Shown here piece after piece: positions 14,037 to 27,210 of a stretch of 64,000 nt of DNA. Made by a program: the position numbers and the translations under genes. The DNA is from Ophioceras dolichostomum (Eukaryota; Ascomycota; Sordariomycetes; Magnaporthales; Ophioceraceae), in assembly GCA_003049485.1 (NCBI GenBank), contig PYST01000010.1, positions 126,500-190,499 on the forward strand, written 5' to 3'. Each line of letters begins with the position of its first letter. Position 1 is the stretch's first letter. Under the pieces are notes generated by a model that saw nothing but the letters and a program-made list of their open reading frames with translations, was not told the origin of the DNA and did not search any database.

Positions 14037-14291
14037 ATGGCCTGCTCCGACGTCAGCCGAGAGGCGGCGCCAGCAGCGTTTGAAAATAGTGCGAAACAAC
14101 TGGTGAAAATGGCTGCACAGGCCTTTATTTCGATGGGAGGTTGGTTCACCTATGGCCCAGTGCGCCTAGCCGGAGAGCTATTCGACCTGTAAGTATGTGT
14201 CTAGCGCCGCATTTGCCTCGTTCTTCAGCGGCCCTAATCTCGGCTTGTCAGTCAAGTGTCATGGCTGTTTTGGCGGTTAGCCAAGGCATGA
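14037..14291 (+). CDS. Candidate small two-exon gene, 63 aa
   Basis: Product not recognised. An ATG at 14037 (G at -3, G at +4) opens a 50-codon exon that reads like protein (starts MACSDVSREAAPAAFENSAK) and runs into a perfect GTAAGT donor at 14189. A 63-bp intron (14189-14251) with CTAAT shortly before a CAG acceptor fits fungal introns. Exon 2 (14252-14291) adds a short Trp-rich end (VSWLFWRLAKA) and a TGA. An alternative CAG at 14228 would give a different short tail. An in-frame TAA lies at 13992, so the frame does not extend upstream without another exon. Small size and lack of a family keep confidence low. Confidence 0.22.
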
Positions 14292-16237
14292 GCAGCTGGG
14301 CCTAGCAGGAGACCTAGGGCGGATCGATTCACGCTTGGGGGGATGGAGCTACGCGGATTCTTTAGCGGTTGGGCGCCGTTATGAGCACCAGCTTCGGTGC
14401 CTGGGCTTTCCGTCCAATAGTGCCTGCGTTCGCCCTCCAGCACATTAACTACCATTGGTTGGCGAAGACCATAATCTTCTTCTCATCCCCCGAAGTCAGA
14501 GTTGGATGCAGAGTTGGTCCTTGGGGTCCTTCGCTTGTTAAAAGTGTTGGGCACCGTACTGTGTATCCCAGGGAACTTGTCCATTGCATTGCATTTTTGG
14601 GCTGATATCTTCACTAAAACCGTCCCTTCTTAGCCATATTTGACCAGCCTCTTCTGTTGAGAAGGGGTGACTGGAGAAGCTAGGCTGGTGGCTGCGCCAA
14701 GGGATTAGCCTGCGGAGGACTGGAGACCAACATTCTCAATCTTGCTGCGTAAGACCTTGATCTCTCTTCATCTCCTATTATTAGCAGTTTGGAGAGGGAA
14801 ACCCTCGACAAAATGTCTCGATCTCGGACATCCGCCTGTCTAAAGGAGAGCTCGGAAGGTGCAAGGAGGATTTGAGAGGAACCGTCCCAGAAACAACAAA
14901 ATCAAATCAAAAAAAAGTTTGGATAACACAATGAGAGAGGATCTTCCCGCCTAGTGACATGTGTCTCAGACAAGGGTCTGGAGTCCGCCGGTTGGGCACT
15001 CTAGGCGGCGTCGAGGCTAAAATGTGCTGGCCCGCCACCGTCAGGCCCGTCCATGACGGATGCCGAGTTTAGAGTTCAAGCTTCTTATTGTGCCTTCCCC
15101 TGAAGGGGACCATCATGTGTCGTTGGCTTGGCTAGCCGGCGGTTGGCGTGCACGGAGTCAGTCCTAGGCTGTTTTCCCCCTTAGTTGGTAGGTGCCAGGG
15201 GACCAAGCCCAAGCCCGTCATCGTTAGCTGCTCGTTTTCCCCCCTTTGCCTCACTTTCGGGAAAGAGTGGCAATGTCAAACGGGCAGTTGATCCATGGTT
15301 CGGCAAGCTAAACGCCTCCCCGCCGCTGGCACCGAAAACGACACGGAAAGTAGAAATTTTGGGAAGAGGCTAGTGGGCGATTTGCTCCGCTGCGAGAAAG
15401 ATTTTCACTGATGTGAGGGGGAAACCGATTCCGCCACTCGTCGGGGGCCTAGGTCCCGGTTTTCCGGAGCCGGGTGTGCTCACTGTTGGGGGCAGGGGCT
15501 TCCGGCTTGAGGGTTTTGCCAAGCCCCAGAGCATCCCGTGTGCTCCCCTGATTCGCCGGATCCTTGGCCGTAAGTCAAGAATAACACGGCCGCCGTGCTT
15601 GGCCCACGCAGGGCGTATTATCACAGGCATGCGGGCAGCGACAGACAGGCGACGATCGTGGCTCTGCCCGTCTGCTTGGATGAGCAACCCATTATTTCGC
15701 ACATCACGGTCGAGTCTACACAGTCATGGCGTTTTTATCTGGCTCAAATCACACCCCCAGAGCCAGCAGCACAGTTTGAGTGCACTGTGCCACGGGCAGA
15801 TCCGACATGTCGCTTGAGGTCCTTGTGTCGCTGGTGGGGGCCAAAACGAGCAGAAACGAGCAGCGCTGCAGGGTGCTCTGGGCTGAGGAGAGTGCTGTTG
15901 TTGGTTTGCTTAGCTAGGTGCCTAGGGTACCACGGCCTCTCTTCCTGAGTTGGTGAGCCGTCTCTCTTCCAGATGAGTTGCTAGCAGCCAGCCACGCTGC
16001 CACACTAGTAGACAGATATTTCGGTTCGTGCCTGTCCTTTAGTTTTGTGCCTCCTCGACAAGCTGCAGAACGGCCAGGGGAGGGAGCTGAACGAGGAGCG
16101 GAACGGGAAAAGCGGTAGGAGCGTGCGTGCATCCGGGGGATGCAGCCACAAAATGAAATCTTCCAAAAGGCAACGGGCCGACCGAGCACTCCTACTGAGC
16201 ACTAAAAGCAGCCTGGCATCTCCCCCCCCCCCCCCCT
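14292..16237. other. Intergenic DNA, less repetitive, no gene recognised
   Basis: This stretch has fewer microsatellites than its flanks. Open frames 15413-15817 (+) and 15370-15702 (-) overlap, have no recognisable domain, and cannot both be real. It ends in a C15 tract (16222-16236) at the first assembly gap. Confidence 0.4.
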
Positions 16238-16279
16238 NNNNNNNNNNNNNNNNNNNNNNNNNNNNNNNNNNNNNNNNNN
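16238..16279. other. Assembly gap (42 N)
   Basis: A run of N directly after 15 C and one T. The true length is unknown. Open frames predicted across it are artefacts. Confidence 0.99.
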
Positions 16280-16431
16280 TGCGCGACCGTTTTGGCAAGA
16301 GAGAGGGAAAAGCCATCGCAAAAAACGCCCAGGCCCCATGACAATACCTGGAGGTCCTATGGCCAGACAGGGGAGGGAATCGGGGCGATGAACACCACCC
16401 AAGAAAGCACAAGAACCATGAGCCTGTGCCA

Positions 16432-16491
16432 GTCTCGCAAGTTAACCAATACCAGAAGCCTGTCTCGCAAGTTAGCCAATACCAGAACCAG
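16432..16491. repeat. 30-bp tandem duplication
   Basis: Two adjacent 30-bp units, each starting GTCTCGCAAGTTA and containing CCAATACCAGAA, differing at only a few positions. Confidence 0.9.
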
Positions 16492-18513
16492 GACCGTCAC
16501 CACCACCTTGTTCCTTCTCTTCTTGTGGTCGAGAGGAAGGAGGGGCAACAAAAACAACGGCACATATGCCACGTCCATATGTGCACGTTCCTCGATATCA
16601 CGCCGTGCACAGACGCCGGGCGCGTGAAGTTGAAGGAGGCACACAACACAACACGAGCGCCACGAGACAGCAACCATGGAGTTTGCCGAACCCATATGCA
16701 GGGACTCAGGGCGGAGGCAGGGGGAGGGAGAGGGAGAGGGAATGTGGCTGGGGTTCGCTCCCCCTTCTTTATTGTTCCTCAGGCGCGCGGTAAATCCCTC
16801 GGACACCCGAAACGAGGCTCTTTTCGAAGGGGGAAGCGCCTCACGGGCTGTGACTGGACCTTCTTCGGTGTCGGTGTCGGGTTCGTCCAGCTTGATGCGG
16901 CAGACTGGGGACTGGAGCTGGAGACTAGCAGGAGAAGGAGGAGGGAAGTTCTGTACGGACCAACAGGCAGCGGCACGGCCGATGGGAAGGAGGATCCTTC
17001 AGGATGCCACATCGCGTCGCAAATTAGCCGCGCGATCACGGCGGACCGAGCCTGCAGCGGCGCATCGAAGGAAGTAAGCTGCAGCACGACGGCCAGAAGC
17101 AGCAAAATTTTGCTGGCGGAAGGCCCGCCGTCCGCCGTGGACGAGGGTGGTGGGTGGTAGCCATCGTCCATGCCTCATTCTTCCTTTCACGACGGAAAGG
17201 AAATCCGGGAGGGGGCTTGCATCACGAAAAAGGACCAAGGACCTCGCACACACCATCCATCTCGGTTATACATTCCACACTTACACAGGCAGGGGATGGG
17301 AGGGGGTGATGATGAGTGAGGACACCCGCTCAGAGCCAGCCCCGCCAGGGCAGACAGGGTTTCATACCAGACAAGCAGAGGCAGAAGAAGGCCAGAAACA
17401 GGGAGAAATACCCGCGTATGTTTCACGGGGATAAACTCGTTTGCAAAGTGATTGACATGTACTACCTTAATAGCTCGCCGTCGCTCCCTCCCGAAGTATC
17501 ACAGCATGGAGAGGAGAGGAGAGCGACTCAGGTTTGGTGAGCCCGTCAGAGAGAACAAGGCGAAGGCGGTTCAGATACCATGTGAAAAATTACACGGTGA
17601 TTCATTTGTCCTCCAGCCACAGGCTGAGAAAACGAAAGATAGAAAACAGGGCCACCACCGTCACTGAAGCCTTGGGATTATGACGCCTTGTTGGGGGCGG
17701 CCGCTTTGATACCAAACCGGGCTGGACTGGCTTTGTGGTGGTGATGATGAGATGGGAATTTGACGAATCGTCACGCACCACGAAGCCATGCCGACGACGA
17801 AGAAGAAAAGACGCGAACCGAAAGCGACCCAAATAGACGAAACATATCAAGACAGAAAAGAGAGAAAAAATAGATAAATAAAACGGGACACGAAGAAATG
17901 GAACAGGGCAAAAAAAAAAAAAAGGACAATTTGCCCACATACCTACCCACGCACTCTGCTCTCTGCCCTACGCCGTGCCATACGTTTGCACAAACCAAAC
18001 CGTCAACCGAACGAACCCGTCCGCGTCTTTCGAAACGATGCGGAGCGGCAACGACAGCGGGAAGGCCAGGCCAGGCCAGAGAGCAGGCCAGGCATGTAGG
18101 TACCAAGGTAGGTAGGTACATACGTGGCGAAAGGTGAGAGAGTCGGGTGGGTCCGTCCGTCTTGTCGAACTTGCGGTCGTATCGGTCTTCTGTCAGGTCT
18201 GCCTACCAGGTCACAGAACATGAACGAGCGCGTCGAGACTCGACTCGACCCGACCCGACCGACCGAGAGACCGCCGACTGCTTCCCTACCTGCAGACATA
18301 CACCTCATCTTCCTTCCCTTGTGGTCGCACAAGGACACAACATGCGCTAGTTAGTAGGGCAGAGAGTTCGGGCGGGCGAAGGGGTTGGAGGGGGTGCGGC
18401 AGCGGCGCATTTTGATGAGATTGATGATGGGTTTGGTGGTCATCATCATCGACTAAAGGACATCATCACGAAGAATGTTACACACGACGCGCCAAAAATA
18501 AGAAGCGAGGAGT

Positions 18514-18570
18514 AAGAAAGAAGGAAAAAAAAAAAGGAAGAAAAAAAAAGAAAAAAAAGAAAAAAAAGGA
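18514..18570. repeat. 57-nt homopurine tract
   Basis: Only A and G for 57 nt, mostly A-runs separated by single or double G; able in principle to form triplex DNA. Confidence 0.9.
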
Positions 18571-19252
18571 TATAAACTTTGATGCGGTTGCTGGTGTTGG
18601 CATACATGAGAAGAAAGGGAAAACAAACAGGAATATAAAATAGATGGGTGTGTTGGGAGAAAGGAAGAGAGGGGAGGGGAAGGAGGCGTCGATCAAATCA
18701 ACAAGGCAGGTACCTCCTGAGGGAACTAACCGACGGGCAACCGCACTCGCCCGTGATAAGTTAACTGCTGCGTGCGTGCATGCATGTGTCTTCTCACTAG
18801 TGAGTGGGTGGTGCCGAGATTGATGACGACTCCGTTCTGTATCCGTTCGTCCACATACCCTTCAACAAGAAGTGATAAGTGATGTGTGTAACAGCAGCAT
18901 CGTGGTCGTTTGTTTCTCGTCCATTCTTGGACTACGTACTTATACGTACTTACTCCGTACAAACGGCCGAAATCATCCGACACGACGGCGAACGACGGGC
19001 GCTACTAACTCATATCTGGTAGGTAGGTTCCTGCCATTCAGAAAATGACGGACGGGACTGACCGACCGATACGACTTGGCCGGCCGGTTGGTTGGTTAGG
19101 TAGGTGCAGTTAGTTGAGTTGTGATATGGATGACGACTGAAATGAATGATGTGACGTGTGAGTTGTGAGTGAGTGAAGTGATCTGTGAGTTGGTGAGTGA
19201 GTGAATGAGTGAGCGGGTAAGTGAGCCAGCCAGCCGTCTTGTAAATTTTGCT

Positions 19253-19272
19253 GGTCGGTCGGTCGGTCGGTC
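19253..19272. repeat. GGTC microsatellite
   Basis: Five perfect GGTC copies, just after a degenerate GAGT-rich run at about 19140-19220. Confidence 0.9.
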
Positions 19273-22200
19273 GGGTTGATGATGACCTGATGACCCTCTA
19301 CCGAACAAACGACGATAGAGGTAGCGAGGCGAGAGGGGCCCCCGATGATGCATGCTGCACCTCCGAGTCGTTGGCATCGTTTGTTCGAGCCGAACTGTTG
19401 TCAGTTTCGAAGAACTGCCACCTCCTGTCTTGTGCATCTTGTTGCAAATTGACTTCCTCCCAGGTCACTTTCTTTTTTTTCCTTTTTCTTTTTCTCTTTT
19501 TAAATCCGATTTTCATCGGTCTTTTTTTTTTTTCTTTTTTTTATTCCCCAAATGATGATCTCTCCCTTGCTCGTTCATCGTCCCAAAAGTAAAAAAAAAA
19601 AAAAGCCCACAAAAAGGATGGATGCAGGACCCGGACAGGCGGGGAATGATGGATGAAACGGGACCAATCATCGAGCAGAGATGCGCGGACCGGAGACACG
19701 ATGACGGGATGAGCCTAAACGGGCGGGCGGCACAGCAGCGCGGGTCACTGGGTCAGAGCGTCCGTTGTAGCGTTGTGGCGTGGCGTGCTAATGGTCTGGT
19801 GTGTGTGTGCGCGTATGTATGTGTCCAGCCTAGCCCGGCGGCGGACTTTTTCTTCCTTTCTTCTCCCTTTTATGTCTTTTCCCGTGGGGTTTGGTTTTAG
19901 CCAAACTTTCCACCGCGAAGGAAGAGAGCGAGATTGGGAATGAATGAATGAATCAAAACCTCGGCTTGGCTTTGGCTTGGATTCCTTTGACTTTTGCTTG
20001 GTGTGAGGATGAAATGAGATCTGTATCGAAGAAACTTCTCGTACAAACTGAACAGAAGGGGGAACTTCGAGGTCGAATCCTGAGAGGGCGACCTGGCGTC
20101 GGCGATGGATTCTTGGGTGGATGGGGGGTGGACACAATACCGTTCAGGTGCCCGCCCACCTTGGGTACGGAATACTTCGTAAGGAGTGCGGATACGTGTG
20201 GTACGCATGGCCACAAGTAACAGAATACCTCATCATCGACAGGTCGCTGGTGGCGGCCAAGTGATGATGCAGTGAGTGAGGGTTCCTCCTTTCCTTCGTG
20301 TTCGTCCAGGGGGGCTGCGCTGGTTGGCTGGCAACGAACGAACTGGCTGGCCATTGAATCATGGTCGACCGACCAGCAGCAGCAACAACAGCAGCAGATG
20401 GCAGCATGGCAGCATGGCAGCATGGCTGGCTGGTGGCGCCTCGTCCGTCCGTTCCATGTGCAGCTCGCGCCCGTCGTCGGCGGGCGGCCCGCTGCGGATG
20501 GCGGATGCTCTTGGCCTGGGGCGAAAGACGGAAAAAATGGGGAAAGAAAGACGAGGGGAAAAAATGTTGGTGGGCCTCATGCCATCATCACCGCTCATCG
20601 TGACCAAGAGAGCAAGCCGCATCCTCGATCCATGGCGTGGCACCTGCATGCCGCCGCTCCCCTTGTCGGAATGAAGGGAGGTCGTCCTATGGTGATCGCC
20701 GCATCGGCTGCACCGGTGGTCATAATTGACGTCTTTTTCTTTTCTTTTCTTTTTCTTTGGCCTGCTTTCGTTCTCCCGTTCAGCTCCGAAGGATCAAGTG
20801 TGAGTGGGTGGAATTTTTTCTTTTTGGCCTTTTCAGCAGCTGTCTTGCTTCGCTGGCTTCCCCTCCCTTCATTCCTTCTTCTCCCCTTCGTTTCGTGACA
20901 GCCCGAGCTTGGTGGACACGCAGGTCTGAGACTTGATTGGGTGTTCAGACGCGCCGGTCCGGCGAAGGTCTCATCCGTGACGAAGCCCATCACAGGCCGG
21001 GGCGAATAGTAGCGGTGGCTTGGTGTATGGAGGGAGGTCGTCATTCTCAACTTGTCATCCTCAACTGTGTGTGTGTATATGTCCAGTTTTTAAACCCCAC
21101 ACCGCTGTCTTGCCCGTGACGGAGTTACGTGTTGGCGGAGCGGGGCAGCGACTTGGCGCTGGTGTGTGAATCGAGTCCCAGTTCAGCTTCTGAAGTTTGG
21201 ACGCCACCATCACCACATGCCGCCTGGTTCATCTTGTCACGCAAGCCAGCTAGGGAAAAGGGCGTCCCAAGGCGGCGGCCGTCCCGAAGAGACAGTCGAG
21301 TCCGACGGGTGTGGCCGCGAGGTTTCCAAAACGGGCAACCACCAGTACAACTGTATGGAGGGGTCAAGTCGACGGCCTGCATCTCCATATCTCCACGCCC
21401 CGTCCGCCGAGTCCGCCAGTCCAGCCAGTCAGTCCAACCAGTCAGGCCCTGTCCACTACTTGTACTACTGTACCACAGTTGGTACGTAGCTCGGAATACC
21501 GCCGTCCGGGAGGGATGGGAAGTCAAAGTTTGGAAGGGCAGCCGAGCATCCTTCCCTCATCCATCATGTGCGTGTCAATGAGTGCCAAGACGAATGACTG
21601 ACAAGAGACTGTTGCATGGCCCTGGTCTCTGATCCCCGCTCACTCCTCGCTGAGCCCTCGAGGCTCGGGGGCATCGAGGAAGGGAGAAAGGAAGAGGATC
21701 TTCTGAAGAACCGGTCCATAATTGCTTGCCAGGCAGCAATGAATGAAAGCAGTGAAAGCTGCAAGCACAGCATGTTGAGGGATGCAAGATGGATACCCCT
21801 GACAAATATTCGAATACAATATTGGTACGAAGGGATCGTGTAGGTACCCAATGCATTCCTTTCTATCTGCCTCTATTCCGTAGCTGTAATGAGCATTTGA
21901 TGATTTGCGAGGCTTCTGCGGCCCAATAGCTCCGTTGGAGCGCTAGCAACAGCAACCTGGATGAACGCTGATGCTGAATGTCGTACTGGTTATTAGCTTA
22001 AAGACAGATGACTATGACTGGAGTCCGGTCACGATGGACGGCGGTGCTCTTCTTGCTCACGCTTGCCCGTGGCTAAGCCGCTGGGATTTGATGCCGAGTT
22101 TCTGTGGAGAGGTCCAAGGCCCGAGCAGCTTCAGGGGCATCCGTTCGTCTACATGTGGTCTGGTGCTTTGCTTGGTCTTCGCGCTACTTGCTAGGCAGGT

Positions 22201-25166
22201 TCGGCAGTGTCAGTAGTGTTGGTGGCTTCTCGGCATCTTATTCGTCTGGAGCTTCTTCGCCAGCGGTTGAGGAAGGAAGGAAATTCCCTAAGATTCGAAC
22301 GTTCCAAGTTTCTGCCACGAACCGAACCGTCGACGATAGGCGGACCGGTTCTGAAGCCATTCTGAGCAGAGGACTGGAATGTTGGGCAAACTTGAATGCG
22401 TCGCCGTCAAATCGCACCCCCTATCAGGTGGAAGGTTCTGTCCGAAGTGCTAAACCCAACTTGGGCAATTGGGCTCCTGAGGCTTGTTCGCCCGCCGCTC
22501 ACCAACGCTGCATGGTCCCCCGCCGCCCGGCGCTCGCTTGTTCCCACTAACTCACATTACCGTCCGGTGCGACCCAGGGCGACGGGCCAATGACGCACAA
22601 GCATCCCGCTCTGATCTCCGCCTGGCAGACCTCGACGACAGAAGATTTCTGGGGACTCCTGGGACTGGCTGGGCCTGGAGCCGCCTGGGGATGCTGGGTC
22701 GGAGACAGCGGCCCTGCCCGATCGCAACCGATTCGAGTTCCTCGGGGCGGGCAGGTGGGGGGCGCCTCTCTTGGAAAACGAGTGGACGCCACCGGGAATT
22801 GCCCTGCTTGTGCAACTCCACACATCTTGCACTCCCTACACTCTGTCAGGAATCCCAAGATTTTCTTTCGACCACGAGGTCACAAGACCACAAAGGTCCC
22901 CGAGGCCCCCGCTGATTATGAGATGACGCGATATTCCTCGTTGCCAGATGGGGCACTCGAGGGGCGCTACGAGCCGCTGTCACTGTGGACTGGCGTCGGC
23001 TGGACGGCGATGGTGATGAGGGGCAAGAAGAGCGGAGAGTGAGAGGATGACTCTGACTCGTGGGAAACGCGATCACACGCCATGAGGCTATTTTCTGTCG
23101 CGGCGAAATCCTTACAAATAGTACTTTCAGTCGAATACGGAGAAAAGAAACGAATGATAAGGGGGAAAGGCGTGTGGTGGAAATGGGACATGTCCCGATC
23201 CCAAACCCGGCACGTCGGGCTTGTTCAACCACTCCCCTGGAATCCTGCTAGCTGCCACCTGCCGCCTCTCTCCTCTCTCTCCTTTTTCCCCATCCTTGCT
23301 TGATGGTTCACACGTCCCTCCTGTGAGTCCTGTCACGTCTGAGAACCTTCTCACGGCTGGCGCCATGTGTCTCTCCGATCGGCTCTCCGGTCGGAAATGG
23401 TGGGCGCCATGCATCCATCGATCCATTTCCCATCGACAGGTACCTAGGTATTTCCCATTTCCCACTCCCACACACTCCTTTCAGCGCGTCGACAAGCCTC
23501 CCACGCCTCCGCGCCTCCTGTCTGCCGTAATAACAGGAAGAGCGGTGAGAGAGCAAGTCGAACGGAGCTGAGCTGTCACAAGAACTTTACCACCACCAGC
23601 AGGGGCGGCCTGAGGGGGGCGTGGTGGCTGCATGTGTCCCGTATAACTCAACTGCCAAAATTCCCCCCCCGTCTTGTCCGTAACAGGCTCACCACACCGA
23701 GACTGGCCGAGCTGGCACCAAACGAGGCCTGAGACCTTGACCTACCACGCCTCACGCATTCCGTATCGCTCGGGAAATATTTGAGGAGAGCAGGGAAATT
23801 GAGCCACGATCACATTGACAGGACGCCTCTTCCGACGTGGTCTCGTGGATGCTTGGTTCAGTCAACTTTTCTTTCCTTTTCGGGCAATCATCTCTTGAAG
23901 GGCTCCGTTGACAGAATATTCATTCCTCCATTCACACCCTTCCTCCTTTCCCCTCCATCCTTCATGATTTCGCACTGTAGGCAACTTCCATGCAATGCAA
24001 GGGCTGAGAGAGAGAGAACAGAAAGAGTTTCTCCTCCCTCAACTCTGCTGCTTCGCGGCTATACGAGAGGACGGGAGCCTACCTAAAATCTCAGCAAAAG
24101 TTCTGAGCCCGCGCAATTATTATTAGGACGAGAGCGGTGGAGCCAACAGACACGGCCGGCCGGGTGTGTGTTGTGTGTGCTTGCCTGCATGCATATCGTG
24201 ACGGGTCCAACCGCCGCCGCCGCCGTCTTTCTTTTCTGCCGGCGGCCATCAAGATGCAAGTCAGCGAGGGAGTAATGGAGTGAATGAGGAGAGGGGAATA
24301 CCACAGTAGGAGGTACAAATCCCCCAAGGAGACGGGACGGCATCCGGCAATGGACCACTCGTCGTCGCTGCCGTCGTCGGCGTCGTCACTCAGCGTCTCA
24401 ATAAGTTCCTCGTCACGGGAACATAAAGTGCTCCTCTCCGGTGCCACCCTGCCCACTCCCCTCTCCTATGAGTCCTATCGCTTCCCTCGAAGCTTGCTGT
24501 TGCTCAACCGCTCAACCGCTCAATCACTCAAGAAAAGGGAAACAAGAAACCCACTTCCCGCACTTTAAGTACTAAAGAACCCATGCTACCGTAGCAGCAA
24601 CATGCATGCGACGGCGTGCAACACGGGACAAAGGTGCGGGAGGACGGCTCATCGGGTACGGGCGAACGGGCATTGCCCTCCCGCGGCCCTGCTGGTGAAT
24701 GATGATGATGGACAGCCGATCATGCCTAACGACCAACATTGGCGGACGCTTCTGTGTGGCCAGGGCTGGAACTTATAGCGGGCCACTCCAGTCGAGCCCG
24801 CAAGCCAGGCCGCTTGAGCCCGCCCGCTTGCCTGCGTGTCTGCGCCTCCAGATGCTGCTGATTGCTGCAGACATGGACGCCTCCAGCGGCCGGAAATGGA
24901 CGCTGTGTCACGTAGAGAACCGTCCCCTCTCTCCTTGCTTTGTCTCCCCGTGCCAGTTGAGCGTGCTTTGGACCGATTCCCCTTCCTTCCCGTACCTCCT
25001 TCAACAACCACCACCCGCCGCCCGTCGCCCGCCGCTCGATTAGACGGCAAGTGGCTGCAACCCTCCATTGCAACAACCACAACCATCGACACATGCAACT
25101 GTGGTACGTGCGGTTCAGTTGGCCGACCGTCAACGGACGGCAAGTGTTGCCCAGTCCAGCCAACAC

Positions 25167-25209
25167 GCCAGCCAGCCAGCCAGCCAGCCAAAGCCAGCCA
25201 AAGCCAGCC
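25167..25209. repeat. GCCA microsatellite with decamer tail
   Basis: Six GCCA-type copies followed by repeats of AAAGCCAGCC. Confidence 0.85.
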
Positions 25210-27149
25210 TGCAAGCAACCCAGCCAGGAATCTTCTTACCCCATATGATCAACCCCCTTACCTTACGACAGTACTCTCCGTCACCCTCTCGCTCGCCCGC
25301 CCGCCGCCCTTGAATTCTTCCCTTGCTCCTCCTTCTCTTCCCCCTTCCCCCTTCCCCCTTCCCGCGCCGCCTGCCGCCGGTTGCATCTCTATCTACCTGC
25401 ATCTGCGGGTTGCTCACTCGCCCCTCTCTTCGACGTTGCACAGGCTGGGTCCTGCAGCTGACGCGGTTGAGCAGATGCACAGGACAGCAGAGCAAAATAA
25501 CGGAAGAAAATCCGTTACGGTAGGAGAAGGAGGGTAAAAGGCTGTATGTAGTCGACGTAGTAGCAGCTGCAGCAGCAGAGTACCTACCTACCTACCTACA
25601 TACCTGCAGTCAAGCTGCGCACGGAATCATTCCTACCGTATTGCGTACTGTTCTAAGCTGCTTCCGTACCAACTACCTACTAGTACTCCTATCTATACCT
25701 ACAGGCTCTAGTTTACCGCCGCTATCCTGGCCCGTCCCGTCGCCCGTTGGAGGAATTAAAGAAGAAAGGAGAAAAAAAGAAAACGGCCGGGTTACACTTA
25801 CACCGTATGGGTCGACAAAGGCGACAATAAGCAAGGCAGAGGGGACATCAGATATACGTAGGATGCAGATCGCAACAGCATAGAAGCGACGTCGAACACA
25901 GAAACAAAACTCGCGCCCGATGATCCTCGGGCCTCTTTCACCCGTCGGGATACACCCCTGTGCTTGCAGCCCACATCAATCATCGAGTCAAAGTTAGGTG
26001 CCCATCTTCACCATTGAAGCCTTGCTGAATTGTGACCGCCCGCCCCAAAAACGCCACATTTATCATCATGGCATCACTACAAAAAAAGGGAGGCAAAATC
26101 CCCCATTTGCACAAAAGAACACACGCACAGTTCATGACTGCCTGCATGCCAAGTAGGGAATATGTAATATTTTGGAAAAGGCGAAAAAAGAAAAAACTCT
26201 AATGCTGTGCGTTGCGTTGGGGCTTTACATTTAGCCTGCATCGACTCAACAGGAAAACCTGCGTCTCTGCTTCGCGGGCTCGTAGCGGCGGCCGAATATT
26301 GAGCCACCACCCAACATGCATGCACCCTCACGCTTCCATACTACTACTAATACATGCGCCCGCATACCCGCCTAGCTGACCTCAGCAGCAATTCTGCTTT
26401 CTCCCCATTCTCTTTGTCCTCAACATTCCTGGGCATGCACCATTGGAAGCTATATTGGGCGATAATGACTGGACTGAGCGGAGGAGGGGTGGTGGCGTCG
26501 TTGAGTCTGTCGTTGTCGTTGTCGTCGTCGTCGTCGTCTGTTCTTCTCGCTGTCGTCGCCGAAGCCGGCCCGCCTGCCTACCGCACCTTATTTTCTCCCG
26601 TCGGATAATGCTCGCTGCTATTCATCATGTCTGGCTGGCTACCACCCAATTTTGCCTCATTCGTTCATACGTACGTACTACTAGGCAACATTGAATTTGA
26701 CACACTTTTTGTAATAATGTTGGGGGCCTTCTTTCACGGAGAATTGGTCATCGAACTTCACCATCGCCAAGGTACCAACCTAGCCCGCGAAACCAATGTC
26801 AGATGGTCCAGATGGTTCTCCCACCGGCTATCTGGGTACTAGTAGCTGGTTGGCCGTTTTTATCAAACTTGGACTTGTTGCCTGTGAATGTTTCTCTCGT
26901 GTCCGTAGCTGCGGCGGACACTGATACACCCATCGATCCAATCCATCCTTCCGGTCTCGACTCAACTTTCCATGCGTGCAGGAGAGGAACGAACGAAACC
27001 CCCGGCTGCTGACGGGACGGCGGAAACACCCTGCAGCTAGTCAGTCCAAGCCGAAAAAAAAGAGAGCCCTTTCCCAAACGATTTCCGTCGTTCATTATCA
27101 TCATCGAAGAAGCACACACCCCCTCCACATCCGTCCATCTCTCTAAAAC

Positions 27150-27186
27150 NNNNNNNNNNNNNNNNNNNNNNNNNNNNNNNNNNNNN
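27150..27186. other. Assembly gap (37 N)
   Basis: N-run followed at once by 24 C (27187-27210). Sequencing through the poly-C probably failed, and its length is likely unreliable too. Confidence 0.99.
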
Positions 27187-27210
27187 CCCCCCCCCCCCCC
27201 CCCCCCCCCC
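27187..27210. repeat. C24 homopolymer
   Basis: Twenty-four C directly after the second N-run. Confidence 0.95.

Larger units (their letters stand above)
16280..27149. other. Intergenic DNA, no gene recognised
   Basis: Simple repeats dominate: a 30-bp tandem duplication (16432-16491), a homopurine tract (18514-18570), GGTC repeats (19253-19272), T-rich stretches (19480-19545), GCAGCATG units (20400-20428), GCCA repeats (25167-25190) and a GTC-rich run (26508-26538). 21850-23060 is less repetitive; its frames 22104-22550 and 22590-23042 (+) have no known domain. 16426-17160 (+) and 24836-25537 (+) are long but of biased composition. Confidence 0.5.

Noticed and set aside
16005..16412. Open frames crossing the first N-run
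   Set aside because: They depend on unknown bases in the gap.
16432..16491. Possible CRISPR-like repeat
   Set aside because: Only two adjacent copies with no spacer, in a eukaryotic context.
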